A stretch of DNA of 64,000 bases from positions 7,254,001-7,318,000 of the forward strand of contig NZ_CP046172.1 in the NCBI RefSeq assembly GCF_011801145.1. The letters are read 5' to 3'. The translations under genes were made by a program, and so were the position numbers. Within the stretch, counting starts at the first letter, position 1; each line of letters opens with the position of its first letter. This document shows positions 18,834 through 28,961 of the stretch, one piece after another. The DNA comes from Nocardia arthritidis (GTDB lineage: Bacteria > Actinomycetota > Actinomycetes > Mycobacteriales > Mycobacteriaceae). The notes under the pieces are model-generated. The model saw nothing but the letters and a program-made list of their open reading frames with translations, was not told the origin of the DNA and searched no databases.

Positions 18834-20183
18834 TCACGCACTGTGCGCCGGGATTTCCGCGCCCGCGCGCGCCCAGCGGCCCGAAAGTGCGCGGGCGATA
18901 ACCGCTATCAACCGCAGCAGCATGAATCCGGCCAAGCCGCACCAGATTCCGGCGATGCCCCAGTCGAAGGCGAGGGCGAACCAGGTGAGCGGGAGGAAGC
19001 CGACAAGCGCCGAGCCCACGGTGATATTGCGCAGGTAGGCCGCGTCACCGGCGCCGAGCAGCACCCCGTCGAGCGCGAAGACGACGCCGCCCACCGGAAT
19101 CAGCACCACGAAGAACCACCAGACCACGTACACGCGGTCGAGCACGGCCGGATCGGCGGTGAACAGATGCGGGATGAGCGACACACCGGCCGCGCAGCCG
19201 AGCGCGAGCACCACCGCGAAGAACAGTGACCAGCCGGTGACCCGGCGGGCCAGGCGGCGCGCCCCCGGCGCGTCGCCCGCGCCGAGGGTTGCCCCCACCA
19301 GGGTCTGGGCCGCGATCGCCAACGAGTCCAGCATCAGCGTGAGGAAATACCAGAGCTGGATCATCAACTGATGCGCCGCGACGGAGGCCGCGCCGAACCG
19401 GGATGCGACGGCCGCCGCGGAAATGGTGCAGGCCTGGAAGGCGAGGCTGCGCACGATCAGATCTCGCCCGAGCACCAGCTGCGCCCGTATCACCGTCCAC
19501 CGCGGCGCGAGCGGGATACGTTGTCGCACAAGAGCGTTCAAGAACAGCGCGGCCATCACCAGCTGGCCCGCCAGATTCGCGACCGCGGACCCGGACAGGC
19601 CGAGCCGGGGCACGCCGAGCAGCCCGTGCACCAGCACCGGGCACAGCACACCCGAAACCGCAAGTCCGGCAACCACATACAGCAGCGGCGCCCTGGTCTG
19701 CTGGATGCCGCGCAGCCACCCGTTGCCCGCCATCGAGATCAGGATCAGCGGCACGCCGAACAGCGCGATCCGCGCCCAGGTCAGGGCCTGTGCCGCGATA
19801 TCGCCGCCGCCGGCGATCGCATCGATCAACGGCACCGCGAACAACTGGATCACCGCGAGGATCAGCAGCCCGACACCGATCGCGATCCAGGTCGCCTGTA
19901 CGCCCTCCGCGACGGCCCCGCGCTCATCGCCCGCGCCGTGCCTGCGCGCCGACCGCGCCGTCGTCCCGTACGACAGGAACGTCAGCTGCGAACTCGACTG
20001 CGCCAGAATCACTCCGCCCACCGATAACCCGGCCAGCGGCAGCGCGCCCAGCCGACCGACCACCGCCAGATCGAACAGCAGATAGATCGGCTCGGCGACC
20101 AGCACCCCGAGCGTCGGCAACGCGAGCGCGAGCAGACGCCGCGGCCCCGCATCGGCGGCACCCTGCAAGGTCGCCTCGCTCAC
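18834..20183 (-). CDS. dinF: MATE-family efflux transporter (DinF-like)
   Basis: 449 residues, 12 membrane helices, GTG start with AAGGAGG 5 bases before. Typical MATE halves start with LALPTLGVLVAEPIYLLFDLAVVGRLG and LAFQACTISAAAVASRFG. Exports cationic compounds by Na+ or H+ antiport in studied members; substrate here unknown. Position before nrnA-rbfA-infB matches Rv2836c (dinF). The GTG overlaps the stop of a possible 26-codon leader ORF, which would couple translation. Confidence 0.9.
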   Translation of the reverse strand: MSEATLQGAADAGPRRLLALALPTLGVLVAEPIYLLFDLAVVGRLGALPLAGLSVGGVILAQSSSQLTFLSYGTTARSARRHGAGDERGAVAEGVQATWIAIGVGLLILAVIQLFAVPLIDAIAGGGDIAAQALTWARIALFGVPLILISMAGNGWLRGIQQTRAPLLYVVAGLAVSGVLCPVLVHGLLGVPRLGLSGSAVANLAGQLVMAALFLNALVRQRIPLAPRWTVIRAQLVLGRDLIVRSLAFQACTISAAAVASRFGAASVAAHQLMIQLWYFLTLMLDSLAIAAQTLVGATLGAGDAPGARRLARRVTGWSLFFAVVLALGCAAGVSLIPHLFTADPAVLDRVYVVWWFFVVLIPVGGVVFALDGVLLGAGDAAYLRNITVGSALVGFLPLTWFALAFDWGIAGIWCGLAGFMLLRLIAVIARALSGRWARAGAEIPAHSA

Positions 20184-20260
20184 GACGCCTCCTTGCCAGC
20201 GCTCATAGCTCCCCTATGTATGGCGCGCGGCACGGATGGCTCATCGGCAAGCTCACTCAT
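20180..20260 (-). CDS. Possible 26-residue leader peptide before the MATE gene
   Basis: ATG 20260 has GGGGGAG about 5 bases before it and opens 26 codons (beginning MSELADEPSVPRAIHRG) ending in TGA that overlaps the MATE GTG as GTGA. Spacing and overlap look like translational coupling. Peptide content gives no obvious attenuator codon run. It could equally be a relic of an older N-terminus. Confidence 0.35.
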   Translation of the reverse strand: MSELADEPSVPRAIHRGAMSAGKEAS

Positions 20261-20558
20261 TGCTCCCCCTCGCCAGCGCTCACCCACACCATGCGCGACG
20301 CGTACACCGCCCGGCAGCTCGTCATCATCAAGTACGTACCTCCACCACAGCGGATCATCCGATCATCACAATGGCATGCCGGGCCGACAACTGGCGCGAG
20401 ATTTCACACCGGCGAATAGGATTGGCGCGCGTCATCTTCGGCAAGCGCCGCCTCATGGCTTGCTTCCCGCCACCACAGCCCGGCCACGAACGCGATCGCC
20501 GCGGAAGGTGGGTCCTCGGCGCGGTAAGTGCGGTGGCCGAAGCCGTGAGCCGCGCGAA
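20184..20558. other. nrnA-MATE intergenic region (375 bp)
   Basis: Apart from the leader ORF nearest the MATE gene I see no gene. GCCAGCGCTCA occurs twice (around 20193 and 20272). The nrnA-distal half is GC-rich without a clear hairpin. Confidence 0.4.
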
Positions 20559-21563
20559 TCAGGCGAGCGCCGCCACCAGCGCGGCGACGAGCTGCTCCGG
20601 CTCCCCATAAGCCGTATATCCGGCCGCGAACCGATGACCGCCGCCGCCGAGCCCGGCCGCGACCGTCGCGACATCGACGCCGTCGTGCGCGCCCGGCTCG
20701 CTGTCGCGCGAGCGCAACGACACCGTCCAGCGGCCGGGTACGGTGCGGGATTCCTTGAACACCGCGGCGATTCCGGCCTCGGCGGTGGTGCGCACGATAT
20801 CGATGACGCTCTCCACCTCCTCCGAATGCAACTCCCCGGCATCGGCCCGGCGCACGAACGCGTACACCAGTCCGACACCGCACACCCCCGGTTCGAGCCG
20901 GGCGCTGCCGAGCACCCTGGACAGCATGGTCAGCCAGCCGAACGGGTGGGTGTCGAGCAGGGCGCGCGCGATCTCCGCGCCGTCGATGCCGGTGGCCAGT
21001 AACCGTTCCGCCAACCGATGCGTGCCGGGCCGCACCCAACGGAACGACCCGGTGTCGGTGACGAGTCCGGCGTAAAGGCAGTGCGCCACTTCGGAATCGA
21101 TCGGCACATCCCAGGCGTCGAGCAGCCGCACGATCAGGCTCGTGGTGGACTCCGCGGCCGGGTCCACCATGTTGACGGTGCCGAATCGGGTATTGGATCG
21201 ATGGTGGTCGATCACCAAAGTCGTTGCGGCGCCGTCGATCCGGTCGGCGAGCGCACCCAGCCGGTTCACTCCGCCGCAGTCGACCGCGACGAGCACGTCC
21301 ACCGTGCGCGGAACATCAACGGGCGCAACGATATGCGTGACACCGGGCAGGGTGCGCATCGAAAACGGCAGATCGGCGGGTTCGGCGAACGACACCCACA
21401 CCGGAACTCCGCGCCGATGCAGCACCAGCGCCAGCGCCAGCCCGCTACCGACGGTATCGGCGTCGGGTTGTACGTGGCAGACGACGGTGACCGACCGCGC
21501 GGCCGTGAGCGCCGCGACCGCGGCCGTCACCTCAGCCGGATCGAGCTCGCCGACCTCGGACAT
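20559..21563 (-). CDS. nrnA: DHH/DHHA1 phosphoesterase, NrnA-like nano-RNase / pAp phosphatase
   Basis: 334 residues from ATG 21563, chosen because AAGGAGG stands 5-6 bases before it. Metal motifs: CHVQPDADTVGSGLAL (D-x-D), VAVDCGG, and the name-giving DHH in LVIDHHRSN; the C-terminal DHHA1 domain ends with GGGGHRFAAGYTAYG. Such enzymes degrade 2-5mer RNAs, dephosphorylate pAp and in mycobacteria (Rv2837c) also cleave cyclic dinucleotides. Same strand as rbfA, 93 bases downstream of it. Confidence 0.92.
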   Translation of the reverse strand: MSEVGELDPAEVTAAVAALTAARSVTVVCHVQPDADTVGSGLALALVLHRRGVPVWVSFAEPADLPFSMRTLPGVTHIVAPVDVPRTVDVLVAVDCGGVNRLGALADRIDGAATTLVIDHHRSNTRFGTVNMVDPAAESTTSLIVRLLDAWDVPIDSEVAHCLYAGLVTDTGSFRWVRPGTHRLAERLLATGIDGAEIARALLDTHPFGWLTMLSRVLGSARLEPGVCGVGLVYAFVRRADAGELHSEEVESVIDIVRTTAEAGIAAVFKESRTVPGRWTVSLRSRDSEPGAHDGVDVATVAAGLGGGGHRFAAGYTAYGEPEQLVAALVAALA

Positions 21564-21656
21564 CGCGGCCTCCTTCCAACGGCGCACCGTCAGCAACTCT
21601 AGGCCTGCCCGTCATCCGACCACCACCCCATCGAATCGCTCCGCTACGGAGTCGGG

Positions 21657-22100
21657 TCACTCCTCGTCGGGGCGCTCGACCTTATACGGGTCCGCCTCGC
21701 CCGCATGCGTCGCCGTCGCCGCCACCCGGGCCACCGCATCGTCGGAGGCGCGGGCACGGGCCAGCAACTCCTCCATCTGACGCGCCGCGTCCGGCACCGT
21801 GTCGAGCACGAAGGACAGCGTCGGGGTGAATTTCACGCCGGTTCCCGCGCCCACCTTGGACCGCAGCACGCCGGTGGCCTTGGCCAGGCCCGCGGCGGCC
21901 GCCGGATAGTCCGGTTCGGCGTCGACGGTCTCGCCCATCACCGTGTAGTAGATGGTGGCCTCCCGCAGATCCCCGGTGACCTTCGCATCGGTGATCGTCA
22001 CGAAACGCAGCCGCGGATCCTTGATCTCGTATTCGATCGCGGTGGCCACGATCGAGGAAATCCGCTTGGCGAGTCGGCGTGCCCTGGCTTGATCCACCAT
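21657..22100 (-). CDS. rbfA: Ribosome-binding factor A
   Basis: 147 residues. KH-like fold seen from [49 protein letters not shown] to [14 protein letters not shown]. Acts in 30S maturation near the 16S 5' end. The acidic C-terminal tail is normal for actinobacteria. Preceded by GGAGGAGGG. Sits between DUF503 and nrnA, the conserved order after infB. Confidence 0.95.
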   Translation of the reverse strand: MVDQARARRLAKRISSIVATAIEYEIKDPRLRFVTITDAKVTGDLREATIYYTVMGETVDAEPDYPAAAAGLAKATGVLRSKVGAGTGVKFTPTLSFVLDTVPDAARQMEELLARARASDDAVARVAATATHAGEADPYKVERPDEE

Positions 22101-22130
22101 GGCCTTGCCCTCCTCCTTCTCATGCCCTAG

Positions 22131-22421
22131 CTAATCTTCGGGTCCGAAGATCCGGCGGCGTACTGCCAGCAACTGTAACTCCGGACGTGCGGCGACGTGC
22201 CGTTCGCATCTGTCGAGTACCTCGGTCAGATGTTCCATACCGGAACTGACCATCGCCACTCCCAGCAACGACCGCCGATGCAGATCGTGTTCCCCGCCCT
22301 CGGCCGCACTCACCCCGAAGCGCTGCAATTCGGCCAACACCGGCCGGATCAGCGAACGCTTCTGCTTGAGCGAGTGCACATCACCGAGCAAAATATCGAA
22401 TTCGAGTGCGCCCAAATACAT
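22131..22421 (-). CDS. DUF503 family protein
   Basis: 96 residues, full length. Shows the family pattern DILLGDVHSLKQKRSLIRPVLAELQRFGVSAAE. Small alpha/beta protein of unknown function that accompanies infB-rbfA in many actinobacteria and firmicutes, suggesting a role near translation. It lies after the infB terminator-like hairpin and 30 bases before rbfA. Confidence 0.88.
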   Translation of the reverse strand: MYLGALEFDILLGDVHSLKQKRSLIRPVLAELQRFGVSAAEGGEHDLHRRSLLGVAMVSSGMEHLTEVLDRCERHVAARPELQLLAVRRRIFGPED

Positions 22422-22465
22422 TTCCCCACCTCCACGACTCGGATTGCGGACATCCGAGCTCGGCA

Positions 22466-22504
22466 GGTCCGTTCATCCGGGCGCAACACCCGGATGAACG
22501 GACC
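22466..22504 (-). terminator. Strong hairpin after infB
   Basis: GGTCCGTTCATCCGGG (22466-22481) and CCCGGATGAACGGACC (22489-22504) form a perfect 16-bp stem with a 7-base loop, 29 bases past the infB stop. It divides infB from DUF503-rbfA. No T-run follows on the minus strand. Confidence 0.7.
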
Positions 22505-22532
22505 ACACGAACTCGGCGCCTACCGCCCGCGA

Positions 22533-25520
22533 CTAGTCGCGCGGCTTCTCGCGCAGCTCGTACGCCTCGACGACGTCGCCTTCCTTGATGTCGTTGTAGG
22601 TCAACGTCATACCGCATTCGTAGCCCTCGCGGACCTCGGTGGCGTCGTCCTTCTCCCGGCGCAGCGAGGCGATCGTCACGGTCTCGGCGATCACCACGTT
22701 GTCGCGCAGCAACCGCGCCTTGGCGTTGCGCTTGACGCTGCCCGAGAGCACCATGCAGCCGGCGATATTGCCGAACTTCGAGGAGCGGAAGATCTGCCTG
22801 ATCTCGGCGCGACCCAGCTCGACCTCTTCGTAGATCGGCTTGAGCATGCCCTTGAGGGCCTTCTCGATCTCGTCGATGGCCTGGTAGATCACCGAGTAGT
22901 AGCGGATGTCCACGCCCTCGCGGTTGGCCAGCTCGTTCGCCTTGCCCTCGGCCCGCACGTTGAACCCGATGATGATCGCGTTCGACGCCGACGCCAGGTT
23001 GACGTTGGTCTCGGTGACACCACCGACACCCCGGTCGATCACCCGCAGGCGCACCTCGTCGCCGACCTGGATACCCATCAGGGCCTCTTCGAGGGCCTCG
23101 ACGGTACCCGAGTTGTCGCCCTTGAGGATCAGGTTCAGCTCCGAAGTCTCCTTCAGTGCGGCATCCAGATCTTCCAGGCTGACCCGCTTGCGGCTGCGCG
23201 CGGCCATCGCGTTGCGCTTACGCGCGCTGCGGCGGTCGGCGATCTGGCGGGCGATCCGGTCCTCGTCGACGACGAGCAGGTTGTCACCGGCGCCCGGCAC
23301 CGACGTGAAGCCGATGACCTGGACCGGCCGCGACGGCAGTGCCGCCTCGACGTCGTCGCCGTACTCGTCGACCATGCGGCGAACGCGACCGTAGGCGTCG
23401 CCCGCCACGATCGAATCGCCGACGCGCAGCGTGCCGCGCTGGATGAGCACGGTCGCCACCGGACCACGGCCGCGGTCGAGGTGCGCCTCGATGGCGACAC
23501 CCTGTGCGTCCATATCCGGGTTGGCGCGCAGGTCGAGTGCGGCGTCCGCGGTCAGGATCACGGCCTCGAGCAGCTGCTCGATATTCGTGCCCTGCTTGGC
23601 GGAGATGTCGACGAACATGGTGTCGCCGCCGTACTCCTCCGCGATCAGGCCGTACTCGGTGAGCTGCTGCCGGATCTTCTGCGGGTTCGCACCCTCCTTG
23701 TCGATCTTGTTGACCGCCACCACGATCGGCACGTCGGCTGCCTGCGCGTGGTTGATCGCCTCCACCGTCTGCGGCATGACGCCGTCGTCGGCGGCGACCA
23801 CCAGGATCGCGATATCGGTGGCCTTCGCACCGCGGGCACGCATGGCGGTGAACGCCTCGTGACCCGGGGTGTCGATGAAGGTGATGAGCCGGTCCTCGGC
23901 GTTGACGTGGGTCAACACCTGGTAGGCGCCGATGTGCTGGGTGATGCCGCCGGCCTCGCCCTCGCGGACGTTGGCCTTGCGGATGGTGTCCAGCAGTCGG
24001 GTCTTACCGTGGTCGACGTGACCCATGACGGTCACCACCGGCGGGCGGACCTGCAGGTCCTCCTCGCCGCCCGCGTCCTCGCCGTAGGTCAGGTCGAACG
24101 ATTCGAGCAGCTCGCGGTCCTCGTCCTCCGGGCTGACCACGTGCACGACGTAGTTCATCTCGCTGCCGAGCAGCTCCAGGGTCTCGTCGTTCACCGACTG
24201 GGTCGCGGTGACCATCTCACCCAGGTTGAACAGCGCCTGCACCAGGGCGGCCGGGTTCGCGTCGATCTTCTCCGCGAAATCGGACAGCGATGCGCCGCGG
24301 GCGAGCCGGATGATCTCGCCGTTGCCGCGCGGCAGCCGAACGCCGCCGACGGCGGGCGCCTGCATCGAGTCGTACTCTTGCCGCTTCTGCCGCTTCGACT
24401 TGCGACCGCGCCGGGGGGCGCCACCGGGACGACCGAACGCGCCTGCCGCGCCACCGCGACCGCCGGGACCACCCGGACGACCGCCGCCACCGCCACCGGG
24501 ACGGCCACGGAAACCACCGGCGGCACCGCCACCGGCACCGGGTGCGCCGGTTCCGGCTCCGGCGGGTGCGCCGCCACCGCCGCGGTAGTTACCACCACCG
24601 CCGCCACCGGGACGACCGCCGCCACCGGGGCCGCCGCCGGGACGTCCGGGACGACCCGCGCCGGCGGGACCCGGACGCGGCGAACGCGCGGGCATGGCAC
24701 CGGGGTTCGGCCGCGGCGGCATCGAACCCGGGCTCGGGCGCGGACCACCCGGACGCGGGCCGCGATCGCCGCCCTGCGCGGCCGCCGGACGCGGACCACC
24801 CTGGCCGGGGCCGGGGCGCGGACCGCCCTGGGCCGGGCCCGGACGCGGGCCGCCCTGCGGGGCCGGGCGCGGCGCGGGACGCCGCTCCTGCTCGGGCGCG
24901 GAAGTGAAGGGATTGTTGCCGACGCGCGGGGTCTTCGGACCCGGCTTCGGGCCGCCACCGGGACGCGGGCCACCTTGCTGCTGCTGACCGGGACGCTGCT
25001 GCTGACCGGGACGCGGACCACCGGGGGTCGGGCGCGGACCGGCGGGCGCCGGAGTGGCCTTGGCCGCGGGCGCGGCGGGGGCCGGAGCCGGTGCGGGGGT
25101 GGCAGGTGCGGCGGGCGCGGCGGGCTTGGCCACCGGGCCGGGCTTCACGGCCGGACCCGGCTTCGCGGATTCGGCCGGACGCGGTGCGGGCGCGGCGGTC
25201 TCCCGCGGGGCCGGAGCCGCCGGGGCCGGGGTAGCGGCCTGCGCGGGCACCGGGGTGCGGGGACCCGGCCGCGGACCGTTCGCGGCGGGTTTCGCGGCCG
25301 GTCGGGCCGCGGAGGGTCCGGGGCGCGCCCCGGATTTGGTGCCGTTCGACGGCGCGGATTTGGTCGCGAACGACTCACGCAGCCGACGGGCGACGGGTGC
25401 CTCCACCGTCGACGACGCCGACTTCACGAACTCGCCCTGCTCCTTGAGCGTTGCGAGTAGTTCTTTGCTCGTGACACCGAGTTCTTTGGCCAACTCGTGC
25501 ACGCGGGCCTTGCCTGCCAC
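22533..25520 (-). CDS. infB: Translation initiation factor IF-2
   Basis: 995 residues from GTG 25520 (GAGGAG 4 bases before; a GTG four codons up is less likely). Brings initiator tRNA to the 30S subunit with GTP. N-terminal IF2N domain ([22 protein letters not shown]), then a ~320-residue Pro/Gly/Ala/Arg-rich disordered stretch with RPGPxQGGPRP-like repeats, then the GTPase domain (G1 GHVDHGKT at ~498-505, [12 protein letters not shown]) and domains II-IV. The linker is the source of long spurious ORFs on both strands. Confidence 0.97.
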   Translation of the reverse strand: MAGKARVHELAKELGVTSKELLATLKEQGEFVKSASSTVEAPVARRLRESFATKSAPSNGTKSGARPGPSAARPAAKPAANGPRPGPRTPVPAQAATPAPAAPAPRETAAPAPRPAESAKPGPAVKPGPVAKPAAPAAPATPAPAPAPAAPAAKATPAPAGPRPTPGGPRPGQQQRPGQQQQGGPRPGGGPKPGPKTPRVGNNPFTSAPEQERRPAPRPAPQGGPRPGPAQGGPRPGPGQGGPRPAAAQGGDRGPRPGGPRPSPGSMPPRPNPGAMPARSPRPGPAGAGRPGRPGGGPGGGGRPGGGGGGNYRGGGGAPAGAGTGAPGAGGGAAGGFRGRPGGGGGGRPGGPGGRGGAAGAFGRPGGAPRRGRKSKRQKRQEYDSMQAPAVGGVRLPRGNGEIIRLARGASLSDFAEKIDANPAALVQALFNLGEMVTATQSVNDETLELLGSEMNYVVHVVSPEDEDRELLESFDLTYGEDAGGEEDLQVRPPVVTVMGHVDHGKTRLLDTIRKANVREGEAGGITQHIGAYQVLTHVNAEDRLITFIDTPGHEAFTAMRARGAKATDIAILVVAADDGVMPQTVEAINHAQAADVPIVVAVNKIDKEGANPQKIRQQLTEYGLIAEEYGGDTMFVDISAKQGTNIEQLLEAVILTADAALDLRANPDMDAQGVAIEAHLDRGRGPVATVLIQRGTLRVGDSIVAGDAYGRVRRMVDEYGDDVEAALPSRPVQVIGFTSVPGAGDNLLVVDEDRIARQIADRRSARKRNAMAARSRKRVSLEDLDAALKETSELNLILKGDNSGTVEALEEALMGIQVGDEVRLRVIDRGVGGVTETNVNLASASNAIIIGFNVRAEGKANELANREGVDIRYYSVIYQAIDEIEKALKGMLKPIYEEVELGRAEIRQIFRSSKFGNIAGCMVLSGSVKRNAKARLLRDNVVIAETVTIASLRREKDDATEVREGYECGMTLTYNDIKEGDVVEAYELREKPRD

Positions 25521-25632
25521 TGCTCTCCTCACTGAGAGGTCGAGCGCGACAGCCCGTCTGCAGGGGACGGGTGGCCCGCACGACCTCGGGTTATCTCCGA
25601 TGGACGTTCATCGTTGGTACTTCACGGTGTGC

Positions 25633-25992
25633 TCATGAGTGCTCGTGCCTGTTCTCGAGGTAACGCTCCAGGGCCGAGATATCCAGATGTCCGGACACTC
25701 GTAGTGCTCTGCCGAAGGCTCGGCGCCGTTCTGCCGTGCTCAGACAAGCCGAAAGGGGGTGCAACCAGGCACCCCGTCCGGGAAGTCTGCGCCGCGGATC
25801 GGGAACGATCGCGACGACGTGTGCACCGTCTCCGGTCTCACGCTCCTGCGCCACGATCCGCAACAGATCGGCGGCCAACTCGCGTTTCCGGCATCCGATA
25901 CAGGTTCGAATCGGAGACGCGTGCTGAACCTGTGACCACTCTACCGCTGCCCCGGTCGGAACGCCGAACCCGTCCCCCGAGGAAGTTACCAA
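25633..25992 (-). CDS. ylxR: YlxR/RnpM (DUF448) nucleic-acid-binding protein
   Basis: The conserved body is clear: RTCIGCRKRELAADLLRIVA, then GRGAWLHPLSACLSTAERRRAFGRALRV. YlxR proteins lie between nusA and infB and in Bacillus and Clostridium relatives modulate RNase P. The start is a problem: no ATG, GTG or TTG lies between the conserved RTCIGC and TTG 25992; the next in-frame candidate is GTG 26061 (142 residues). Neither has a convincing ribosome site. I give the TTG (119 residues). Confidence 0.8.
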   Translation of the reverse strand: MVTSSGDGFGVPTGAAVEWSQVQHASPIRTCIGCRKRELAADLLRIVAQERETGDGAHVVAIVPDPRRRLPGRGAWLHPLSACLSTAERRRAFGRALRVSGHLDISALERYLENRHEHS

Positions 25993-26084
25993 CCTGTCAT
26001 CCGCGGCGGCCGTACCACGGGATTTGCGGTCGCCCCGAGGGTTTCGGTGATCATCCGCCACCGGTGGTACGGCACGAGTCAGGT

Positions 26085-27113
26085 TCAACTGCGATGAGCC
26101 TCCGTCCGCACACTGCCGCCCATATCCGGCGCGGCGTCGCTGCGGATATCGATCCGCCAGCCGGTGAGCCGCGCGGCGAGCCGGGCGTTCTGGCCCTCCT
26201 TGCCGATGGCCAGCGACAACTGGAAATCCGGGACGACCACCCTGGCGGCGCGCGCCTCGGCGTCGACGATCGTCACCGAGACAACCTTCGACGGGGACAG
26301 CGCATTCCCAACGAAGGTGGCCGGATCGTCGGCGTAATCGATGATGTCGATCTTCTCCCCCGCCAACTCGCTCATCACGTTGCGCACACGCTGGCCCATC
26401 GGCCCGATGCACGCGCCCTTGGCGTTGACGCCGGACACCGTGCTGCGCACCGCGATCTTGGACCGGTGCCCGGCCTCGCGGGCCACCGCGACGATCTCGA
26501 CCGAGCCGTCGGCGATCTCCGGCACCTCCAGCGCGAACAGGCGGCGCACCAGATTCGGGTGGGTGCGCGAGAGGGTGATCTGCGGACCGCGCGGACCGCG
26601 CGAAACCCCGACCACGTAGCACTTGATCCGGTCGCCGTGCTCGTAGGTCTCCCCCGGCACCTGCTCGGCCGGCGGGATCAGGCCCTCGGTGCCGTGTAGC
26701 TCGCTGCCGATCCGGACGACGACGGTGCCTCTGGCGTTGGCGCGCGCGTCGCGCTGCACGACACCGCCGACGATATCGCCCTCGTGGGTGGAGAATTCGC
26801 CGAACGATTTCTCGTTCTCGGCGTCACGCAGCCGCTGTAGGACGACCTGGCGGGCGGTGGTCGCGGCGATCCGACCGAAACCCTCCGGGGTGTCGTCCCA
26901 TTCGGAGATCACGTTGCCGTCGGCGTCCAGCTCGCGGGCCATCACCCGCACGACACCGGACTTCTGATTGATATCGATGCGCGCGTTGGGCTGATGGCCC
27001 TCGGTGTGGCGATACGCGGTGAGCAGCGCCGACTCGATCGCGGAGATCACCGTCTCGATCGAGATCCCCTTATCGGCGACGATCGCGCGCAGGGCTTCGA
27101 TTTCGATGTTCAT
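26085..27113 (-). CDS. nusA: Transcription termination/antitermination protein NusA
   Basis: 342 residues. N-terminal RNA-polymerase-binding domain ([35 protein letters not shown]), S1 domain ([26 protein letters not shown]) and two KH domains ([54 protein letters not shown]). Lacks the C-terminal acidic repeats of the E. coli protein, as usual in actinobacteria. ATG overlaps the rimP stop (ATGA). Confidence 0.97.
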   Translation of the reverse strand: MNIEIEALRAIVADKGISIETVISAIESALLTAYRHTEGHQPNARIDINQKSGVVRVMARELDADGNVISEWDDTPEGFGRIAATTARQVVLQRLRDAENEKSFGEFSTHEGDIVGGVVQRDARANARGTVVVRIGSELHGTEGLIPPAEQVPGETYEHGDRIKCYVVGVSRGPRGPQITLSRTHPNLVRRLFALEVPEIADGSVEIVAVAREAGHRSKIAVRSTVSGVNAKGACIGPMGQRVRNVMSELAGEKIDIIDYADDPATFVGNALSPSKVVSVTIVDAEARAARVVVPDFQLSLAIGKEGQNARLAARLTGWRIDIRSDAAPDMGGSVRTEAHRS

Positions 27114-27748
27114 TCCACGATCCCTTCGGTCGAATCGAACGCTGTCAATGCTTCGGATAGTGCCTCGTCGTCTTCGTCTTCCAGACCCGGCCGCGGCCGA
27201 CCGGGAACCACTCCGCCCGCGAGTTCCAGTTCGCGGGCGCCGGGCGGGGCGAACTCGACCTGGACGACGGCCTCGGCGATATCCGCCAGCGGTACCGTCA
27301 CCCGGCGCGGGTTCTGCTTGCCGCCGAGCACCAGTGCCACCGAGCCCTCGGCGCACGCACCGATCCTGGCGTCGAATCGGTCCTTCATTCCGGGGTCGGG
27401 TGCTGCCACGCCGGGACGCAGGGTGATTCGTGCCTTGCGGCCCTGTGCACGGCGCCAGTGCCGATCCGCGGTGAGCGGACGATCGATACCGGGGGTGGTG
27501 ACTTCGAGGAGGTAGGGCGTTTCACCGAAATCGCCCGCGTCGTCGAGCGCGTCCGAGAGCTCGTTGCTCAGTACGGCAATGGTATCCAGATTCGAACCGG
27601 TGTCGCTGTCGACGGTGACCTTCACCCGAGCTTGCGCGCCCGCATTCTTTCCGGCCGTCGAGATCTCGACGCCCTCGAGGTCGAATCCTCGGCGTGCGAC
27701 GAGTCCAGCAACGAGCTGGCTCACCCTTTCCTCGGTCGGCATCGGCAT
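27110..27748 (-). CDS. rimP: Ribosome maturation factor RimP
   Basis: 212 residues from ATG 27748, with AGGAGC 8 bases before. N-terminal alpha/beta domain ([23 protein letters not shown]) and the hallmark ELSDALDD ... [15 protein letters not shown], then an SH3-like C-terminal domain. Helps 30S assembly. First gene of the rimP-nusA-ylxR-infB operon; an acidic C-terminal tail overlaps nusA by 4 bases. Confidence 0.95.
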   Translation of the reverse strand: MPMPTEERVSQLVAGLVARRGFDLEGVEISTAGKNAGAQARVKVTVDSDTGSNLDTIAVLSNELSDALDDAGDFGETPYLLEVTTPGIDRPLTADRHWRRAQGRKARITLRPGVAAPDPGMKDRFDARIGACAEGSVALVLGGKQNPRRVTVPLADIAEAVVQVEFAPPGARELELAGGVVPGRPRPGLEDEDDEALSEALTAFDSTEGIVE

Positions 27749-27939
27749 GTGGGGCGGCTCCTGGTTCAGTTGTGACGCGGCGGGAAAATTCTCTACCGAA
27801 GGTCTAGCGTAACGCGCCCAGAGAGTGTAAAGGACCAGCGGGCAGCCCATCCGCGCGCCACGACGGTGCCGCGGCACCGCGCGGGCGGCGGCGCGGACGC
27901 CGGTCCGAGGCCGGTCGGCGAATCTGGCACGATGGTCCC

Positions 27940-28530
27940 GTGCCCATCCGCCTCACCACGCCGTCGGCCGCCCCGTATATTTCCGGCATCCTTCTCGATA
28001 CACCGAATCGGCGCAGCGTGCTACGACTGTTCGGCGGAACGACGGCAGGTTTGCTCGCGCTGGGCGCGGCGTCCGGATGCGCCAGGGAGGATCCGGTGCA
28101 CGATCCGGATCCGCTTGCCGCACAAGAGGTTCTGGCCCGCGCCGACGCCGATGCGGCGAAGGCGGCGATCGCGCTGGCCCCGCAGCGCACGGCCGCGCTC
28201 ACCACCATCGCCGCCGAGCGGTCCGCGCACGCCGACGCCCTGCGCGCCGAAATCGACCGCGTCATCGGGGTTTACGGCGACGGCACCATTCCGGTGCACC
28301 GGACCAGGTCGATGGAGCCCGGCTCGACCGGCGGCGCGAGCGCATCGGAAACTTCCGGTACGCCGGTACCAGCTTCCCCACCGCCGAGCGTCGACGCTCT
28401 GCGCGATCGGCTGAACCGGGCCCGGCAGTCCGCAGCCGACCTGGCCCGCACCCAGACCGGCTACCGGGCCGGGCTGCTCGCCTCGATCAGCGCGGCCTGC
28501 GCGGCCCAGGCGGGGGTGCTGCTCGCATGA
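27940..28530 (+). CDS. Probable Tat-exported lipoprotein, Ala-rich
   Basis: 196 residues from GTG 27940. A twin-arginine start (NRRSVLRLFGGTTAG) leads to a hydrophobic core and a lipobox-like AASGC, so it is probably exported folded by Tat and lipidated. The mature part is alpha-helical with a Ser/Pro/Gly-rich linker in the middle. Pairs with the ferritin-like protein that follows (4-base overlap), the same arrangement as Rv2843-Rv2844 next to rimP in M. tuberculosis. Divergent from rimP; 27749-27939 holds both promoters. Confidence 0.75.
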   Translation: MPIRLTTPSAAPYISGILLDTPNRRSVLRLFGGTTAGLLALGAASGCAREDPVHDPDPLAAQEVLARADADAAKAAIALAPQRTAALTTIAAERSAHADALRAEIDRVIGVYGDGTIPVHRTRSMEPGSTGGASASETSGTPVPASPPPSVDALRDRLNRARQSAADLARTQTGYRAGLLASISAACAAQAGVLLA

Positions 28531-28961
28531 CCGACGCGGAGAACCAGGCGCTGCTCGCGGCGCTGCACGCGGAATACGCGGCGATATACGCCTACGGCAT
28601 GGTGTCCGCGTACGCCTCCCGGGAGCGCGTCAGGTTGATCGCGCAGAGCGCGGCCGCGCACCGAGCCCGCCGGGACAGCACCATCGATGCGCTGAAGGCC
28701 GCCGGTGTCACCGTCCCGCCGCCGGATGCCGCCTACACCATGCCTTTTCCGGTGAACGATCCGATTCCGGCCGCGAAACTCGCCGTCGCGATCGAGCAGG
28801 ACGGCGCCGTCGCATGGCGCGGGGTCGTCACCGCGGCCGAATCGGAATCGGTGCGGCGCAATGGAATCGACGCACTCACCGACTGCGCGGTGCGGCTGGC
28901 CACCTGGCAGGCGATTCTCGGAACGAACCCGCCGACAACGGCTTTCCCCGGTAAGGCGTAG
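28527..28961 (+). CDS. DUF4439 ferritin-like protein
   Basis: 144 residues; ATG overlaps the upstream stop as ATGA. Long helices with E/H spaced as in ferritin-like bundles (LLAALHAEYAAIYAYGMVSAY, AHRARRDSTIDAL, AIEQDGAVAWRGVV) fit DUF4439. Metal binding is plausible but unproven. Probably works with the lipoprotein encoded just upstream. Confidence 0.8.
   Translation: MTDAENQALLAALHAEYAAIYAYGMVSAYASRERVRLIAQSAAAHRARRDSTIDALKAAGVTVPPPDAAYTMPFPVNDPIPAAKLAVAIEQDGAVAWRGVVTAAESESVRRNGIDALTDCAVRLATWQAILGTNPPTTAFPGKA

Noticed and set aside
22197-25460. 1087-codon open frame on the plus strand
   Set aside because: Antisense to infB; composition is a mirror of its GC-rich low-complexity linker and it has no domain of its own.
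25895-25925. Sequence GGTTCGAATC resembling a tRNA T-loop
   Set aside because: It lies in the ylxR coding sequence (RTCIGC region) and no acceptor or anticodon stem can be folded around it.
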